From NCBI RefSeq assembly GCF_026262645.1, contig NZ_SHNO01000001.1, positions 3,162,001 through 3,226,000 on the forward strand: a stretch of 64,000 nucleotides of DNA. The letters run 5' to 3'. This DNA comes from Candidatus Marimicrobium litorale (lineage in GTDB: Bacteria; Pseudomonadota; Gammaproteobacteria; Pseudomonadales; Halieaceae). Below the pieces are notes generated by a model, which made no database searches, was not told the origin of the DNA, and saw only the letters and a list, made by a program, of their open reading frames with translations. Positions 9,387-18,101 of this stretch are shown in pieces. Every line of letters begins with the position of its first letter. Position 1 is the first letter of the stretch. A program made the translations under genes and the position numbers.

Positions 9387-10361
9387 TCATTTTCCTGCAA
9401 TACGGTTTAGCACCCTCTCCTGAAAAAGACTGTTGAACCGCTCGATATTTACCCCCGTGGCCACCCTGGCATTTATATTTGGCTTTTGGAATACGATTCG
9501 CTGAAACGCCTTGTGGTGGGACACGCTCATGCCCTGTGCGGGCCCATTACCGGTCTCTATCGCTACGTGTGAGTCTTCTGTCGTAATGATATCTGGCTCC
9601 ATGACGGCGGCAGCAGCCAGGCTATCGTAAAGATGCAGTGCATCGCTGCCTCCCGCGCCAGACATGACCTGAAACCAGGGCGCAGTCGCTTCTTTGACAA
9701 ATTGTCCAAGCGCTGTGCCACCCTTTGCTGCCTCATCGACGTCTTTGGGATACAGGTGGGTTTGGTGACAGACGTCCAGCCCTACCATTGTGAGTGGTGC
9801 GCCGCTGTTGAAGACGATATCGGCCGCTTCGGGATCCTGCCAGAAGTTGAATTCTGCTGCGGGTGATATGTTACCGGCACAAGCTGCCGTGCCGCCCATC
9901 ATGACAATATTTTTGACCGCTGCAGCAAAACCCGCGCTTTGGACGATCGCCGTAGCAACGTTAGTTAGTGGCCCGATAGTAAGTAAAGTGATTTCTTCCG
10001 GATTTGACAGCACCAAATCCACCATGAACCCGACAGCATCTGCGTCTGCGCCCTGTGGGTCTAACATCTCGGTAATTTGTATTGCGGAGTAACGTTGCTC
10101 TAGCCACCTCACCTGAACAGCTCTTTCGAGATTGAGAGGTCTGAGGCAGCCTCGTCTCAGCGGAATATCCTTGCGATCCAGCAGAGTGAGTAGATGACTT
10201 GCGTTCGAGTATCCCTTTTCTGCTGGTACGTTGCCTTGCACGATAGTGATCCCCTCTACGTTCACATCGGGGGAGTTCACGGCGAGCATAATGGCAAAGC
10301 TGTCCTCAGGGTCGCCCCCAAGAGTGCCCATGGCAGGGTCAGTATCTATGAGGAGGCGCAA
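9387..10361 (-). CDS. Inosine/uridine-preferring nucleoside hydrolase family protein
   Basis: A 324-residue N-ribohydrolase that would cleave the N-glycosidic bond of ribonucleosides. The Ca2+-binding N-terminal motif is a variant: DTDPAMG followed by an insertion and DPED (residues 6-20), instead of the compact D-x-D-P-G-x-D-D. Later landmarks are the LTIGPLTNVATA segment with the Ca2+-binding Thr region and the MMGG loop. The distal Asp region is HLYDSLAAAAV, typical of the family's D-P-L/D-x-L. The start appears to be TTG at 10361: a stop lies five codons upstream and no in-frame ATG precedes the Asp motif. It is convergent with the TonB receptor. The insertion occurs in some homologues, so activity is likely but the substrate may differ. 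Confidence 0.85.
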   Translation of the reverse strand: MRLLIDTDPAMGTLGGDPEDSFAIMLAVNSPDVNVEGITIVQGNVPAEKGYSNASHLLTLLDRKDIPLRRGCLRPLNLERAVQVRWLEQRYSAIQITEMLDPQGADADAVGFMVDLVLSNPEEITLLTIGPLTNVATAIVQSAGFAAAVKNIVMMGGTAACAGNISPAAEFNFWQDPEAADIVFNSGAPLTMVGLDVCHQTHLYPKDVDEAAKGGTALGQFVKEATAPWFQVMSGAGGSDALHLYDSLAAAAVMEPDIITTEDSHVAIETGNGPAQGMSVSHHKAFQRIVFQKPNINARVATGVNIERFNSLFQERVLNRIAGK

Positions 10362-10644
10362 AATATTCCGTATCTAATCTATTTGGTTACAAGTTATCAC
10401 GCTTGAAGGCGCATAGAAACGGTGCATCGTCTAAAGAAAAAGCGATACAGGCCGTTGTTTGCAGCTCTTACAGAAGCTGAGGACACGCAGCAGGAGCGAG
10501 GCACAGGTGAGTGAATTATTCTGCGCACGATCAACCCGTTGGCGACGGCGCTGCGTCCGGACTGGCTAGTTATAACGAAAGACGCGACAACGTTAAGTAC
10601 ACGGGTGGCCGAGTGATTTTTTTATCTCTCTGGTGTCAGCTTGA

Positions 10645-11139
10645 CTAACGGCGGCGATTGATCACGTTGTCTACCGGCATACCCCACACGCCAAAACTGC
10701 GTGAACGGGCTATTTTCTCCAGAGTGTGATATTCAAAAGGCGCACCAGGTAACGCTACTGCCCAGCCTTTTTGCAGCAAATAGGCGCTGAGGTCATCACC
10801 CTCCTCAAAAGCAGACACGTTCACTCGACACTGACCCGTGTAGGTGCTGTCCTTGTGACGCTCGAGTAGCGCACAACTGACAAAGCCCTCTATTTTGAAA
10901 TCCAGCGCTACGGACGCGCGCGAACCGCAAACTCGAGGTATGCGGTTTGGAGAGCAGGTCCGAGTTGTCTCAGGTATATGGATACCGAAAAGTCTTATTG
11001 TCTTGCCTTTGATACGCAATGTGCCGTCGTCATTAACGCCCGCGTAGCTCGATATTTCATACCCCAGCGCAGGTGTCGCAAGGCATAGGCCTGTTACTAA
11101 AATAGCGCGAAAAAAAAACGTGTTCTGAAAAATAGCCAT
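10645..11139 (-). CDS. Exported SNase-like (thermonuclease fold) protein with altered active site
   Basis: A 164-residue protein with a signal peptide (residues 1-26, ending near TPALG) and a staphylococcal-nuclease-like OB fold. The core is 'GTLRIKGKTIRLFGIHIPE'. In active SNases this reads D-G-D-T ... R-L-x-G-I-D-A-P-E; here the metal-binding Asp of I-D-A-P-E is His, and the D-G-D-T element is DDGTL, so nuclease activity is doubtful. Four cysteines after the core (about residues 55-100) suggest disulfides in the periplasm. ATG 11139 is preferred over TTG 11166 because the signal peptide begins there; neither has a good ribosome-binding site. It may be a structural SNase-fold protein rather than a nuclease. 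Confidence 0.65.
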   Translation of the reverse strand: MAIFQNTFFFRAILVTGLCLATPALGYEISSYAGVNDDGTLRIKGKTIRLFGIHIPETTRTCSPNRIPRVCGSRASVALDFKIEGFVSCALLERHKDSTYTGQCRVNVSAFEEGDDLSAYLLQKGWAVALPGAPFEYHTLEKIARSRSFGVWGMPVDNVINRRR

Positions 11140-11527
11140 TTGCCAAGTATAGAGCACTGCAGTCAATTAATGTATTGAGGCCTCAACGGAGGGGATAAAC
11201 ACCAAGATTCTGTGAGTTACGACTCCGTGTTGTCGTTTTCACAGTCGCTGCACGTTGTTAAGGATATCAGTGTGCACGCACCAAGCAGCATCAAGACGGT
11301 TGTTGCCATTCCCGGTGCAGATGTCTGCATGGCGAAGACTGTCGTGGCGACGACGGTATCCATAGCTTTTGCCTAATCAAGTTGGTTTTTCTCTTGCACT
11401 TATGCAGCAATAATAAAAGTTGGCGACCTCTGCCTCCACCGTCTTTTTTTTGAGAGTGTGTTGCAATCGATTGGCGCATTGATGCAATACGTTTGAGCCG
11501 CGGCAGGCCGCGATGTGCGTCTTATTG
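11140..11527. other. Intergenic region, no clear gene
   Basis: The 388 bases between two minus-strand genes hold no frame with recognisable family features. A short plus-strand frame ending at the TAA near 11375 (about 50 codons) lacks a well-placed ribosome-binding site. I see no convincing terminator or promoter. Confidence 0.3.
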
Positions 11528-12715
11528 CTATTTTACAGACAATGTCGCATTGGTTTCGTTTTCCGCAAAATCTGCGGATAGCCAGAGGTCATATCGCGTA
11601 TCCTCTTGCAGGTGTCGACGGAAGAATGCCACGGCATAAAGATTTAGTAGCCGGTCAACTTCCTCGATCGGGAAAGCCTGCGGTGAGCAGGTTGATGCGT
11701 AGGGTTCCAGTAAACCCTCAGCGCCAATCGCGCCCCAGCTATCCTGATTGATACCCAAATTGATGAGCAAGTTGCCGATATCACAAACAGCTATAAAGTG
11801 ATTGTGATTGGCCCCGCGCAGATTCAGTTGGTAAGTAAACGGTGAATTGATGATTTCCATGAACGCAATAGTATTATTTTCAATGAATACGTCGACGTCT
11901 TGCGTGCCTCCAATCAAAAGAGTGGGAACAGTAATTTGTTCGAGTTGCTGTTTGCTAAAGCCAGCGTTGGGCTCGCCGCTTCGATCATCTTTCTGTAACT
12001 GCGCCCTGATGACCGCGGATATGGGCACGATTGCCCTTACGCGTTCATCCGGCGATGCGCCCGCCCATCCGGCTGCCATGCCCAATGCAGTCATGCCGCC
12101 GAATGAATGACCAAGTACACCGATATTGTCGGCATCGATTCGGCGGTGGAACATATCGCCTTCTACCTGACTGCGTTGCACCATGGTATCGATCAGGAAG
12201 GATACGTCAGGAACACGGCTTCTTGCGGCCTCATCAAATGACTGAGTATTGGAATTTTGTGAGTTCCCTGTGTGTTCCGGTGAGATGATTATGAAACCGT
12301 GGCTTGCCAAGGTCTCCATCAGGCGAACTGAGGCGGTACTGATGCCACCGAGGCCGTGGGAGTAAATGAGTAGATTCTGACTGGTTCTTGCCGATACCGG
12401 CAAATTGTCTACCGCTATGGTTGAATCGAGCCCGATTCCGGGCGCCAGCGCGTAAATGGTTAAGGGTGAATCTTGTCGATCAGGAGCGTCAACCGGATAC
12501 CATACGTCTATTGCGAGCGAGCGGTTGTCCCGCAAGGTATCAATTGCCGTGAATGTGCTATGGCCTACGCCGAACGAACCAAGCGCATCGGGTGCGTCTG
12601 CGCTTAACTGAACACCGAGGCTGACACCGTCTGAACTATCGCTGCACGCCGCAATCGTGCTGAATAATATAAAGGTCAGAGTGATGTGCAGGGGAGCGCT
12701 AGTGCCGCTAATCAT
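11528..12715 (-). CDS. Lipoprotein alpha/beta hydrolase (PAF-acetylhydrolase / dienelactone-hydrolase-like)
   Basis: A 395-residue serine hydrolase anchored as a lipoprotein. The signal has lipobox TIAAC with cysteine at about residue 24. The alpha/beta-hydrolase core includes the oxyanion-side 'LIYSHGLGG', the nucleophile elbow GHSFGG (about residue 203), the Asp-bearing 'LLIGGTQDVDVF' and a His region 'GANHNHFI'. Together these give a Ser-Asp-His triad. The layout resembles the platelet-activating-factor acetylhydrolase-like and polyester-hydrolase-like predicted hydrolases (COG4188 type). ATG 12715 has AGGTGG about 9 bases upstream. The substrate is probably a short ester or polyester; I cannot specify it. 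It lies downstream of slyD on the same strand, 116 bases away. Confidence 0.85.
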   Translation of the reverse strand: MISGTSAPLHITLTFILFSTIAACSDSSDGVSLGVQLSADAPDALGSFGVGHSTFTAIDTLRDNRSLAIDVWYPVDAPDRQDSPLTIYALAPGIGLDSTIAVDNLPVSARTSQNLLIYSHGLGGISTASVRLMETLASHGFIIISPEHTGNSQNSNTQSFDEAARSRVPDVSFLIDTMVQRSQVEGDMFHRRIDADNIGVLGHSFGGMTALGMAAGWAGASPDERVRAIVPISAVIRAQLQKDDRSGEPNAGFSKQQLEQITVPTLLIGGTQDVDVFIENNTIAFMEIINSPFTYQLNLRGANHNHFIAVCDIGNLLINLGINQDSWGAIGAEGLLEPYASTCSPQAFPIEEVDRLLNLYAVAFFRRHLQEDTRYDLWLSADFAENETNATLSVK

Positions 12716-12831
12716 TATTGTTTACCACCTGTCCTGAATTAGCTCATGGCTGTCTTAGGCAACCGGGCGAGGATGGGTGAAGTGTAGCGGGGGGGATCCC
12801 GAGTGACAATGGCGGCCAGAATTTTGTCGTC

Positions 12832-13302
12832 TCAGTGAGCGTGACCGTGAGCAATTTCTTCCTCGGTCGCGTTGCGTACTTCGACGATTTCAACATCGAA
12901 GTGGAGCTCGACACCGGCCAGTGGGTGATTGGCGTCGACGGTAACGTCGTCTCCATTGATCGCTGTTACAGTGATACGCCGACTTTGTCCATCTTCGCCC
13001 TGTGCTTCGAATGCCATGCCCGGTTCAATGGTATCGACGCCTTGGAATGCTGCCTTGGGTACTATGTCAATCAGGCCGTCGTGCACAAGACCATAGCCCT
13101 CTTCGGGAGCGACTTTCACTTGCATCGAATGGCCAGCGCTTTTTCCCTTGAGTTCTTTCTCCAGTCCGGGAATAAGATTGCCTGCGCCGTGGAGATAGAT
13201 CAGAGGGTCGTTCCCCTGGGAGCTGTCCAGCGTTTCTCCCTCATTGTTCGTGAGCGTGTAGTGAATTGAGGCAACAGTGTTGTCATCAATAGAAAGCGAC
13301 AT
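12832..13302 (-). CDS. slyD: FKBP-type peptidyl-prolyl isomerase, SlyD-like
   Basis: A 156-residue cytoplasmic peptidyl-prolyl cis-trans isomerase and chaperone. Its order is half FKBP domain, IF (insert-in-flap) chaperone domain (about residues 75-125, 'EEGYGLVHDGLIDIVPKAAF' onwards), then the second FKBP half with 'NHPLAGVELHFDVEI'. The tail is short and ends HGHAH, so the long metal-binding His/Cys tail of E. coli SlyD is mostly missing. GGAGATTCAGGA precedes ATG 13302. The gene follows the cold-shock gene on the same strand but a strong terminator-like hairpin lies between, so it probably has its own promoter or depends on read-through. Confidence 0.92.
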   Translation of the reverse strand: MSLSIDDNTVASIHYTLTNNEGETLDSSQGNDPLIYLHGAGNLIPGLEKELKGKSAGHSMQVKVAPEEGYGLVHDGLIDIVPKAAFQGVDTIEPGMAFEAQGEDGQSRRITVTAINGDDVTVDANHPLAGVELHFDVEIVEVRNATEEEIAHGHAH

Positions 13303-13329
13303 TCCTGAATCTCCGGTATTTCTATCTTT

Positions 13330-13354
13330 AAAATAGGCGGCCCAAAGGCCGCCT
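13330..13354 (-). terminator. Rho-independent terminator of the cold-shock gene
   Basis: Read on the minus strand, GGCGGCC-TTTG-GGCCGCC (stems 13336-13342 and 13347-13353, plus one A-T pair at 13335/13354) is followed by TATTTT. It begins 17 bases after the stop of the cold-shock gene and precedes slyD. Confidence 0.85.
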
Positions 13355-13370
13355 TGGCTGAATTCAGGAT

Positions 13371-13580
13371 TTAGGCGACAACAGAGATGTTTTCAGCCTG
13401 CGGACCTTTCTTACCGGCGGTTACGTCAAATTCGACTTTCTGACCTTCCAGAAGAGTCTTGAAACCGTCTCCTTGAATAGCGCTGAAGTGCGCGAATACG
13501 TCCGGGCCAGATTCCTGCTCGATAAAACCAAAACCTTTGCCTTCATCGAACCATTTAACGGTGCCTGTTGATTTGCTCAT
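13371..13580 (-). CDS. Cold-shock protein, CspA family
   Basis: A 69-residue single-stranded nucleic-acid chaperone. Both RNA-binding motifs are intact: RNP1-type KGFGFI (about residues 15-20) and RNP2-type DVFAHFS (27-33). The start [12 protein letters not shown] is canonical; ATG 13580 has AGGAAA about 8 bases upstream. A frame continues upstream to 13745 but that is the leader. Transcription can be assigned to a visible promoter at 13726-13753, giving a leader of about 140 nucleotides, as in cold-inducible cspA mRNAs whose 5'UTR acts as a thermosensor. Whether this copy is cold-inducible is inference. Confidence 0.95.
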   Translation of the reverse strand: MSKSTGTVKWFDEGKGFGFIEQESGPDVFAHFSAIQGDGFKTLLEGQKVEFDVTAGKKGPQAENISVVA

Positions 13581-13725
13581 TGATCTTTCCTGTCTAACAT
13601 AGATGAGTTGTACCACTTGGGTATAGTGTGCGTGATGACGGCGAATACTCATGAAAAACAGAAAGAGGATCGAATGAGGTGAACGTAATTGCAGAACACA
13701 AATAGAAGAGCCATCAGGCACGCGC

Positions 13726-13753
13726 AGTATATAGCCCCCGTGCACGGAGTCAA
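13726..13753 (-). promoter_or_regulatory. Sigma-70-type promoter of the cold-shock gene with long leader
   Basis: On the minus strand, -35 TTGACT (13748-13753) and -10 TATACT (13726-13731) are separated by 16 bases. Transcription would begin near 13719, leaving about 139 nucleotides of untranslated leader before the ATG at 13580. Confidence 0.7.
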
Positions 13754-14147
13754 TGAATCGATATAAGGGTTTCTTATTCCCCTATGGCATATCTGAACCT
13801 GCCCGGGCTCCCTCATCGTTTGCTCATTCGGGTCCGATTGTCAGGACGGCTGAACGAGCCTGTACGAATCGTTGCACCCACCCCTGTTCAGGAGCGAGAC
13901 TGTCAGATACCACCAACAATGCTACGTATCGCACGTTTCCGCGTAATAGATGTCCGAAGAACAACGCTAAAATCAGAGTTTTCTATCGCTTCGCGATCCT
14001 TGGGGCGCAGAGGTTACGCCAATAAAATATGAGGTAGGTATATTAGAGGTTGGGAAAGACGGGCGGCTAGACTTCCATTTTGGTAACGGCTGAAATAACA
14101 CGCTGCCGAGGGATTCGCAGATTATTGGCTTGAAGGGGCAGGAGAAT
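13754..14147. other. Intergenic region upstream of the glycerophosphodiesterase gene
   Basis: About 390 bases between divergent genes. Overlapping frames at 13753-14032 have no family features and no ribosome-binding site, and I do not call them. No clear promoter for the plus-strand gene was found. Confidence 0.3.
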
Positions 14148-15398
14148 ATGTCGATACATAGATCGGTGATGACGCTAGTCTTGCTCTCTTGGCCAGTAAT
14201 ATCCCCATTAGCGGCCCTTGATGAAGCGCGCGCGCGAGTAGGTGCTGTGCAGTTGGGGTTGCGGCCGCAGCAACTGGTGCACCAGCTAGCGGTGGGACCG
14301 TTGAAAACTGAACTGCAGGCTTGCCTTCGAACAGACAAAGTATTTTCTCCCGCCAGCTTTTCTATAGGACACCGAGGTGCACCATTGCTTTTCCCTGAGC
14401 ATACAGCCGAGTCCTATCGCGCGGCCGCAGCTATGGGCGCCGGGATTCTGGAGTGCGATGTAACCTTTACTCGCGACAGGGAATTAGTCTGCCGACACGA
14501 CCAGTGTGACCTGCACAACACTACCAACATTCTCGAAACGGCTCTCGTGGAAAAGTGTGTGCAGCCACCCGGACAGCGAGTGAATGGTGTTGATTTGGAA
14601 GCGCAGTGTTGTACAAGTGACATTACACTACAAGAATTCAAGAGCCTCAAGGGAGTATCGCGTAACGCCAACTCTAATTTGCGACAGGAAGATGAGTTAC
14701 TTGAGACGAATTCTCCGCTGCGTGACATGTTACCCCGGCAAAGTGGTGGCACCTTGTTGTCTTTTTCAGAGGCCCTGCAACTGTTTCGCGAGTTAAATGT
14801 GGGAGTGGCGCCCGAGTTGAAGTCGCCACATGTTTCGATGCCATTTCAGGGTGAGTACAGTCTACAGGATTACGCGACACAACTGGTCAATGAGGTGGAG
14901 GCCGCAGGCATAGCGGCTGAGCGGGTTTGGTTACAGTCGTTTTCATACGACGATATTTTGTACTGGTTAAAAGCCTATCCGCGTTACGCCAAGCAGGTAG
15001 TATATCTGGACGATCGTTACAATACGGATGTGAATAACCGGGAGTCAGTTATAGCAATGGACCCCTCTTTATCGAAAATTGCTTCTGACGGTGTCCGTAT
15101 ACTCGCGCCGCCCCTTTTCATGCTGCTGGCCGTCGAGCAGGACCATATTGTTCCGTCAGTCTATGCGCGAGAAGCGAACAATGCGGGGCTGGATTTGATC
15201 GCATGGACAACAGAGCGCTCCGGTTCTCTTGGTGATGGTGGCGGCTTCTACTATTCCACAGTGCGGGATGTTATTCGAAACGACGGTGATATCCTCACGG
15301 TAGTTGATGTGCTTGCTCAGCAGGTTGGGGTTATCGGAATATTTTCTGACTGGCCGGCAACAACGACATTTTATGCTAACTGTAAATCAACACTATGA
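14148..15398 (+). CDS. Exported glycerophosphodiester phosphodiesterase family protein
   Basis: A 416-residue secreted GDPD with a TIM-barrel fold, expected to hydrolyse glycerophosphodiesters (such as glycerophosphoethanolamine or glycerophosphocholine) to glycerol-3-phosphate and an alcohol. A signal peptide covers about residues 1-24. The first catalytic motif is GHRGAPLLFPEHT (His-Arg, then E-H/N-T). The metal pair follows as LECDVTFT with E and D, and the second catalytic His is in CRHDQ. The metal-binding Glu further on is in 'VAPELKSP'. ATG 14148 has AGGAG 6-7 bases upstream. It is on the same strand as, and about 130 bases before, the glutamine-synthetase-like gene, which allows a functional link through an ethanolamine-type amine; that link is only a hypothesis. 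Confidence 0.88.
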   Translation: MSIHRSVMTLVLLSWPVISPLAALDEARARVGAVQLGLRPQQLVHQLAVGPLKTELQACLRTDKVFSPASFSIGHRGAPLLFPEHTAESYRAAAAMGAGILECDVTFTRDRELVCRHDQCDLHNTTNILETALVEKCVQPPGQRVNGVDLEAQCCTSDITLQEFKSLKGVSRNANSNLRQEDELLETNSPLRDMLPRQSGGTLLSFSEALQLFRELNVGVAPELKSPHVSMPFQGEYSLQDYATQLVNEVEAAGIAAERVWLQSFSYDDILYWLKAYPRYAKQVVYLDDRYNTDVNNRESVIAMDPSLSKIASDGVRILAPPLFMLLAVEQDHIVPSVYAREANNAGLDLIAWTTERSGSLGDGGGFYYSTVRDVIRNDGDILTVVDVLAQQVGVIGIFSDWPATTTFYANCKSTL

Positions 15399-15529
15399 TC
15401 GATCGTTGTGGCCTCGCTCTTTAGAAATATGTGTGGGCATGGGTTGTGCATCTCACGCCTGCTTGTTGCGTATACTTAGACGTCCACATGACTTAAGGTG
15501 ATCAGGCTGCATCTAACGGAGGAGCTGTT

Positions 15530-16903
15530 ATGCGTGCATCAGAGGTTAGGACTGCGGCGGATGCTCGCCGCATCGTAGAGGAACGCCAACTACGGCATGT
15601 CAAGCTCGGTGTTTTTGATGTAGACGGTGTCATGCGCGGCAAGTATATGAGCCGCGAAAAATTTTTCTCTGCGTTAGACAAGGGCTTTGGCTTTTGTGAT
15701 GTGGTGTTGGGCTGGGATAGCAACGATCAGCTTTATGAGCAGCCGGGCGTCGAGTATACGGGATGGCACACTGGCTATCCCGATGCTCCCGTTCGCGTGT
15801 TGGCCGATACCTGCCGGGAGCTGCCTTATGAAGATGGAATGTTGATCTTCCTCGGAGAATTTAGAGACGAGGCGGAGGGGATATGCCCGCGGGGAATTTT
15901 GCGTCGTGTATTGGAGTATGCTGCCGAGCAGGGTCTCGAGGCCAAGGCAGCCTTCGAATACGAATTTTTCCTCTTCAGGGAAACACCAGACAGCGTGCGG
16001 GAGAAGGGGTTTAGGAACCTGCAGCCTGCAACGCCGGGCTTCTTCGGTTATTCCACACTGCGAAATTCAGTACATTCCCAGTGGTATCACGATATTCTTA
16101 GTCTTTGCGAAGAGATGGACTTCCCGCTGGAAGGGTTGCACACAGAGACGGGACCGGGCGTACTGGAGGCCGCAATCGCGGTGGACGGGGCTCAGCGGGC
16201 GGCAGACAAGGCCGCGTTGTTCAAGACGTTTCTAAAGGTGTGGGCTCAGCGTAATGAGTTGATGGCAACCTTCATGGCACGATGGTCACCGGAGTACCCC
16301 GGTCAGAGCGGCCATATCCATATTTCTCTTGTCGATGAGCAGCAGCGTGCGGTATTCCATGACGCAGGCGAGAAACATCAGATGAGCGCTGCACAGCGAC
16401 ATTTTGTCGCGGGCCAGCAACAGTTGATGCCAGAGCTGTTGGCTATGCTGGCTCAAACGGTCAACAGCTATTCCCGTCTCGTTCCAGGCTTCTGGGCTCC
16501 TACCGATGCAACGTGGGGGGTAGAAAATCGAACCACCGCTCTGCGTGTGATACCGGGTAACGAAAGATCACAGCGCGTTGAGTACAGATTGGGTTCGGCG
16601 GATGCGAATCCCTATATTGCTCTCGCTGCGGCGCTGGGTGCGGGCTTATATGGCCTTGAGAACAAACTTGAGCCATCAAACCCGGTAACAGGTAATGCCT
16701 ATGAGCAGCAGCATCCGCCCGAGCAGGCGCTGCCAACCAGTCTGGCTGAAGCCAGTAAGAGACTGCGAGCGTCACAGGTAGCGCGCCAATTGTTTGGTGA
16801 CGCTTTTGTCGAGCACTATGCCACCACTCGGGAGTGGGAGCAGCGAGAGTTCAACAAGCATGTTACCGATTGGGAACTCCAGCGATACTTCGAAATTATC
16901 TAG
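15530..16903 (+). CDS. Glutamine-synthetase-family ligase (gamma-glutamyl-amine synthetase-like)
   Basis: A 457-residue cytosolic ATP-dependent ligase of the GlnA/PuuA superfamily. The N-terminal beta-grasp has the DVDGVMRGKYM pattern. The catalytic domain keeps the metal/glutamate residues: E-x-E in AAFEYEFF, the HTETGPGVLEAA glutamates, GHIHIS histidine, and the RVEYRLGSADANPYIALAA arginine/glutamate block. Its divergent N-terminus and the coupled alcohol dehydrogenase argue for a gamma-glutamylpolyamine or gamma-glutamylalkanolamide synthetase rather than housekeeping glutamine synthetase. GGAGGAG precedes the ATG by about 8 bases. A TATACT -10-like hexamer at 15471-15476 is a possible promoter element but no good -35 accompanies it. 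The next gene starts 10 bases after its stop. Confidence 0.88.
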   Translation: MRASEVRTAADARRIVEERQLRHVKLGVFDVDGVMRGKYMSREKFFSALDKGFGFCDVVLGWDSNDQLYEQPGVEYTGWHTGYPDAPVRVLADTCRELPYEDGMLIFLGEFRDEAEGICPRGILRRVLEYAAEQGLEAKAAFEYEFFLFRETPDSVREKGFRNLQPATPGFFGYSTLRNSVHSQWYHDILSLCEEMDFPLEGLHTETGPGVLEAAIAVDGAQRAADKAALFKTFLKVWAQRNELMATFMARWSPEYPGQSGHIHISLVDEQQRAVFHDAGEKHQMSAAQRHFVAGQQQLMPELLAMLAQTVNSYSRLVPGFWAPTDATWGVENRTTALRVIPGNERSQRVEYRLGSADANPYIALAAALGAGLYGLENKLEPSNPVTGNAYEQQHPPEQALPTSLAEASKRLRASQVARQLFGDAFVEHYATTREWEQREFNKHVTDWELQRYFEII

Positions 16904-16913
16904 GGGCACGGCC

Positions 16914-18101
16914 GTGGATAACGTTACAGCCGACTGGAACTATCCCACCCGTATACTGTTTGGATATGGTCGTCTAAAGGACTTGCCCCATTGCTGTCAT
17001 GCGCTGGGTATAAAGACGCCTTTGTTGGTTACTGATCCCGGTCTTGCTGCACTGCCTCTGGTCGCCGAAGCGGTTCAGCACTGTCGCGACGAAGGATTGA
17101 AGGTTGCGGTTTTTTCCGACATAAAGGGCAACCCAACGGGGTCACAAATAGACACGGGTGCGAAAGCGTTTCGTCAGGGGGGGCATGATGGCGTAATAGC
17201 ATTTGGCGGAGGCTCAGCACTGGATGCCGGAAAAGCCATAGGGCTAATTGCGCGGCAGACGGTGCCGCTGTTTGAACTGGCCGAACCCGACGGCAGGCTG
17301 GACCGCGTCGACGAGAACGCGATTGCGCCCGTTGTGGCCGTTCCAACGACCGCAGGTACGGGTTCTGAAGTGGGGCGTGCGGCGGTGATTACCGATGAGT
17401 TGGCGGGTAAAAAACGGGTCATCTTTCACCCTGCCATCATGCCCGCAAGAGTGATTCTTGATCCGCGACTTTGCGCAGCACTGCCGGCCGCGCTCACAGC
17501 TGCGACGGGAATGGATGCACTGTCTCATAACCTGGAGGCGCTTTGCGCTCCCGGATTCCATCCGCTCGCCGAGGGTATTGCACAAGAAGGCATTCGGTTG
17601 GCGTTCACCTATTTGCCTCGCGCATACGATGATGGCAGTGATATAGAAGCCCGTGCCCAGATGTTGGTTGCGTCTTGCATGGGTGCGACAGCTTTCCAGA
17701 GGGGTTTGGGTGCCATGCATGCTCTTGCTCATGTTCTCGGTGCGCTTTACGACAGCCATCACGGCTTGCTCAACGCGATTCTTATGCCGTATGTTCTGCA
17801 GGTCAACCGGAGTCAAATTTGCGATGTGCTGGAGCGCAGCTGTCGCTATCAGGGGTGGGCTAATCCCGGCTTTGATACATTCTTCGAGCAGGTGATGAAG
17901 TTGCGAGAGAGTGTGGGGATCCCTCACAGTTTGGCAGGCGTGATAGAGAATGATGTCCGAGCTATTGAGATAGGCGCTCTGGCCGCGGTAGACGTGGCAG
18001 CAGCGGGGAATCCACTAGAGCTTACAGCCGCGCAGTACTCGGAGTTGTTTTGCAACGCCTATGCTGGCAATCTCACCACGCGAGAACGGCACCGGCAGTA
18101 G
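16914..18101 (+). CDS. Iron-containing alcohol dehydrogenase
   Basis: A 395-residue group III (Fe-type) NAD(P)-dependent alcohol dehydrogenase. The dinucleotide motif is GGGSALDAGKAIG. The metal site is read as Asp and His in TGMDALSHNLEA, then His in GAMHALAHVLGA and His in DSHHGLLNAILMP. Translation very probably starts at GTG 16914, 10 bases after the upstream stop with GGGG as a weak ribosome site; the frame is also open inside the upstream gene but that is overlap. The tight pairing with the glutamine-synthetase-like ligase suggests that it oxidises the alcohol of a gamma-glutamylated alkanolamine, or acts on an amine-derived alcohol. That is inference. Confidence 0.92.
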   Translation: MDNVTADWNYPTRILFGYGRLKDLPHCCHALGIKTPLLVTDPGLAALPLVAEAVQHCRDEGLKVAVFSDIKGNPTGSQIDTGAKAFRQGGHDGVIAFGGGSALDAGKAIGLIARQTVPLFELAEPDGRLDRVDENAIAPVVAVPTTAGTGSEVGRAAVITDELAGKKRVIFHPAIMPARVILDPRLCAALPAALTAATGMDALSHNLEALCAPGFHPLAEGIAQEGIRLAFTYLPRAYDDGSDIEARAQMLVASCMGATAFQRGLGAMHALAHVLGALYDSHHGLLNAILMPYVLQVNRSQICDVLERSCRYQGWANPGFDTFFEQVMKLRESVGIPHSLAGVIENDVRAIEIGALAAVDVAAAGNPLELTAAQYSELFCNAYAGNLTTRERHRQ

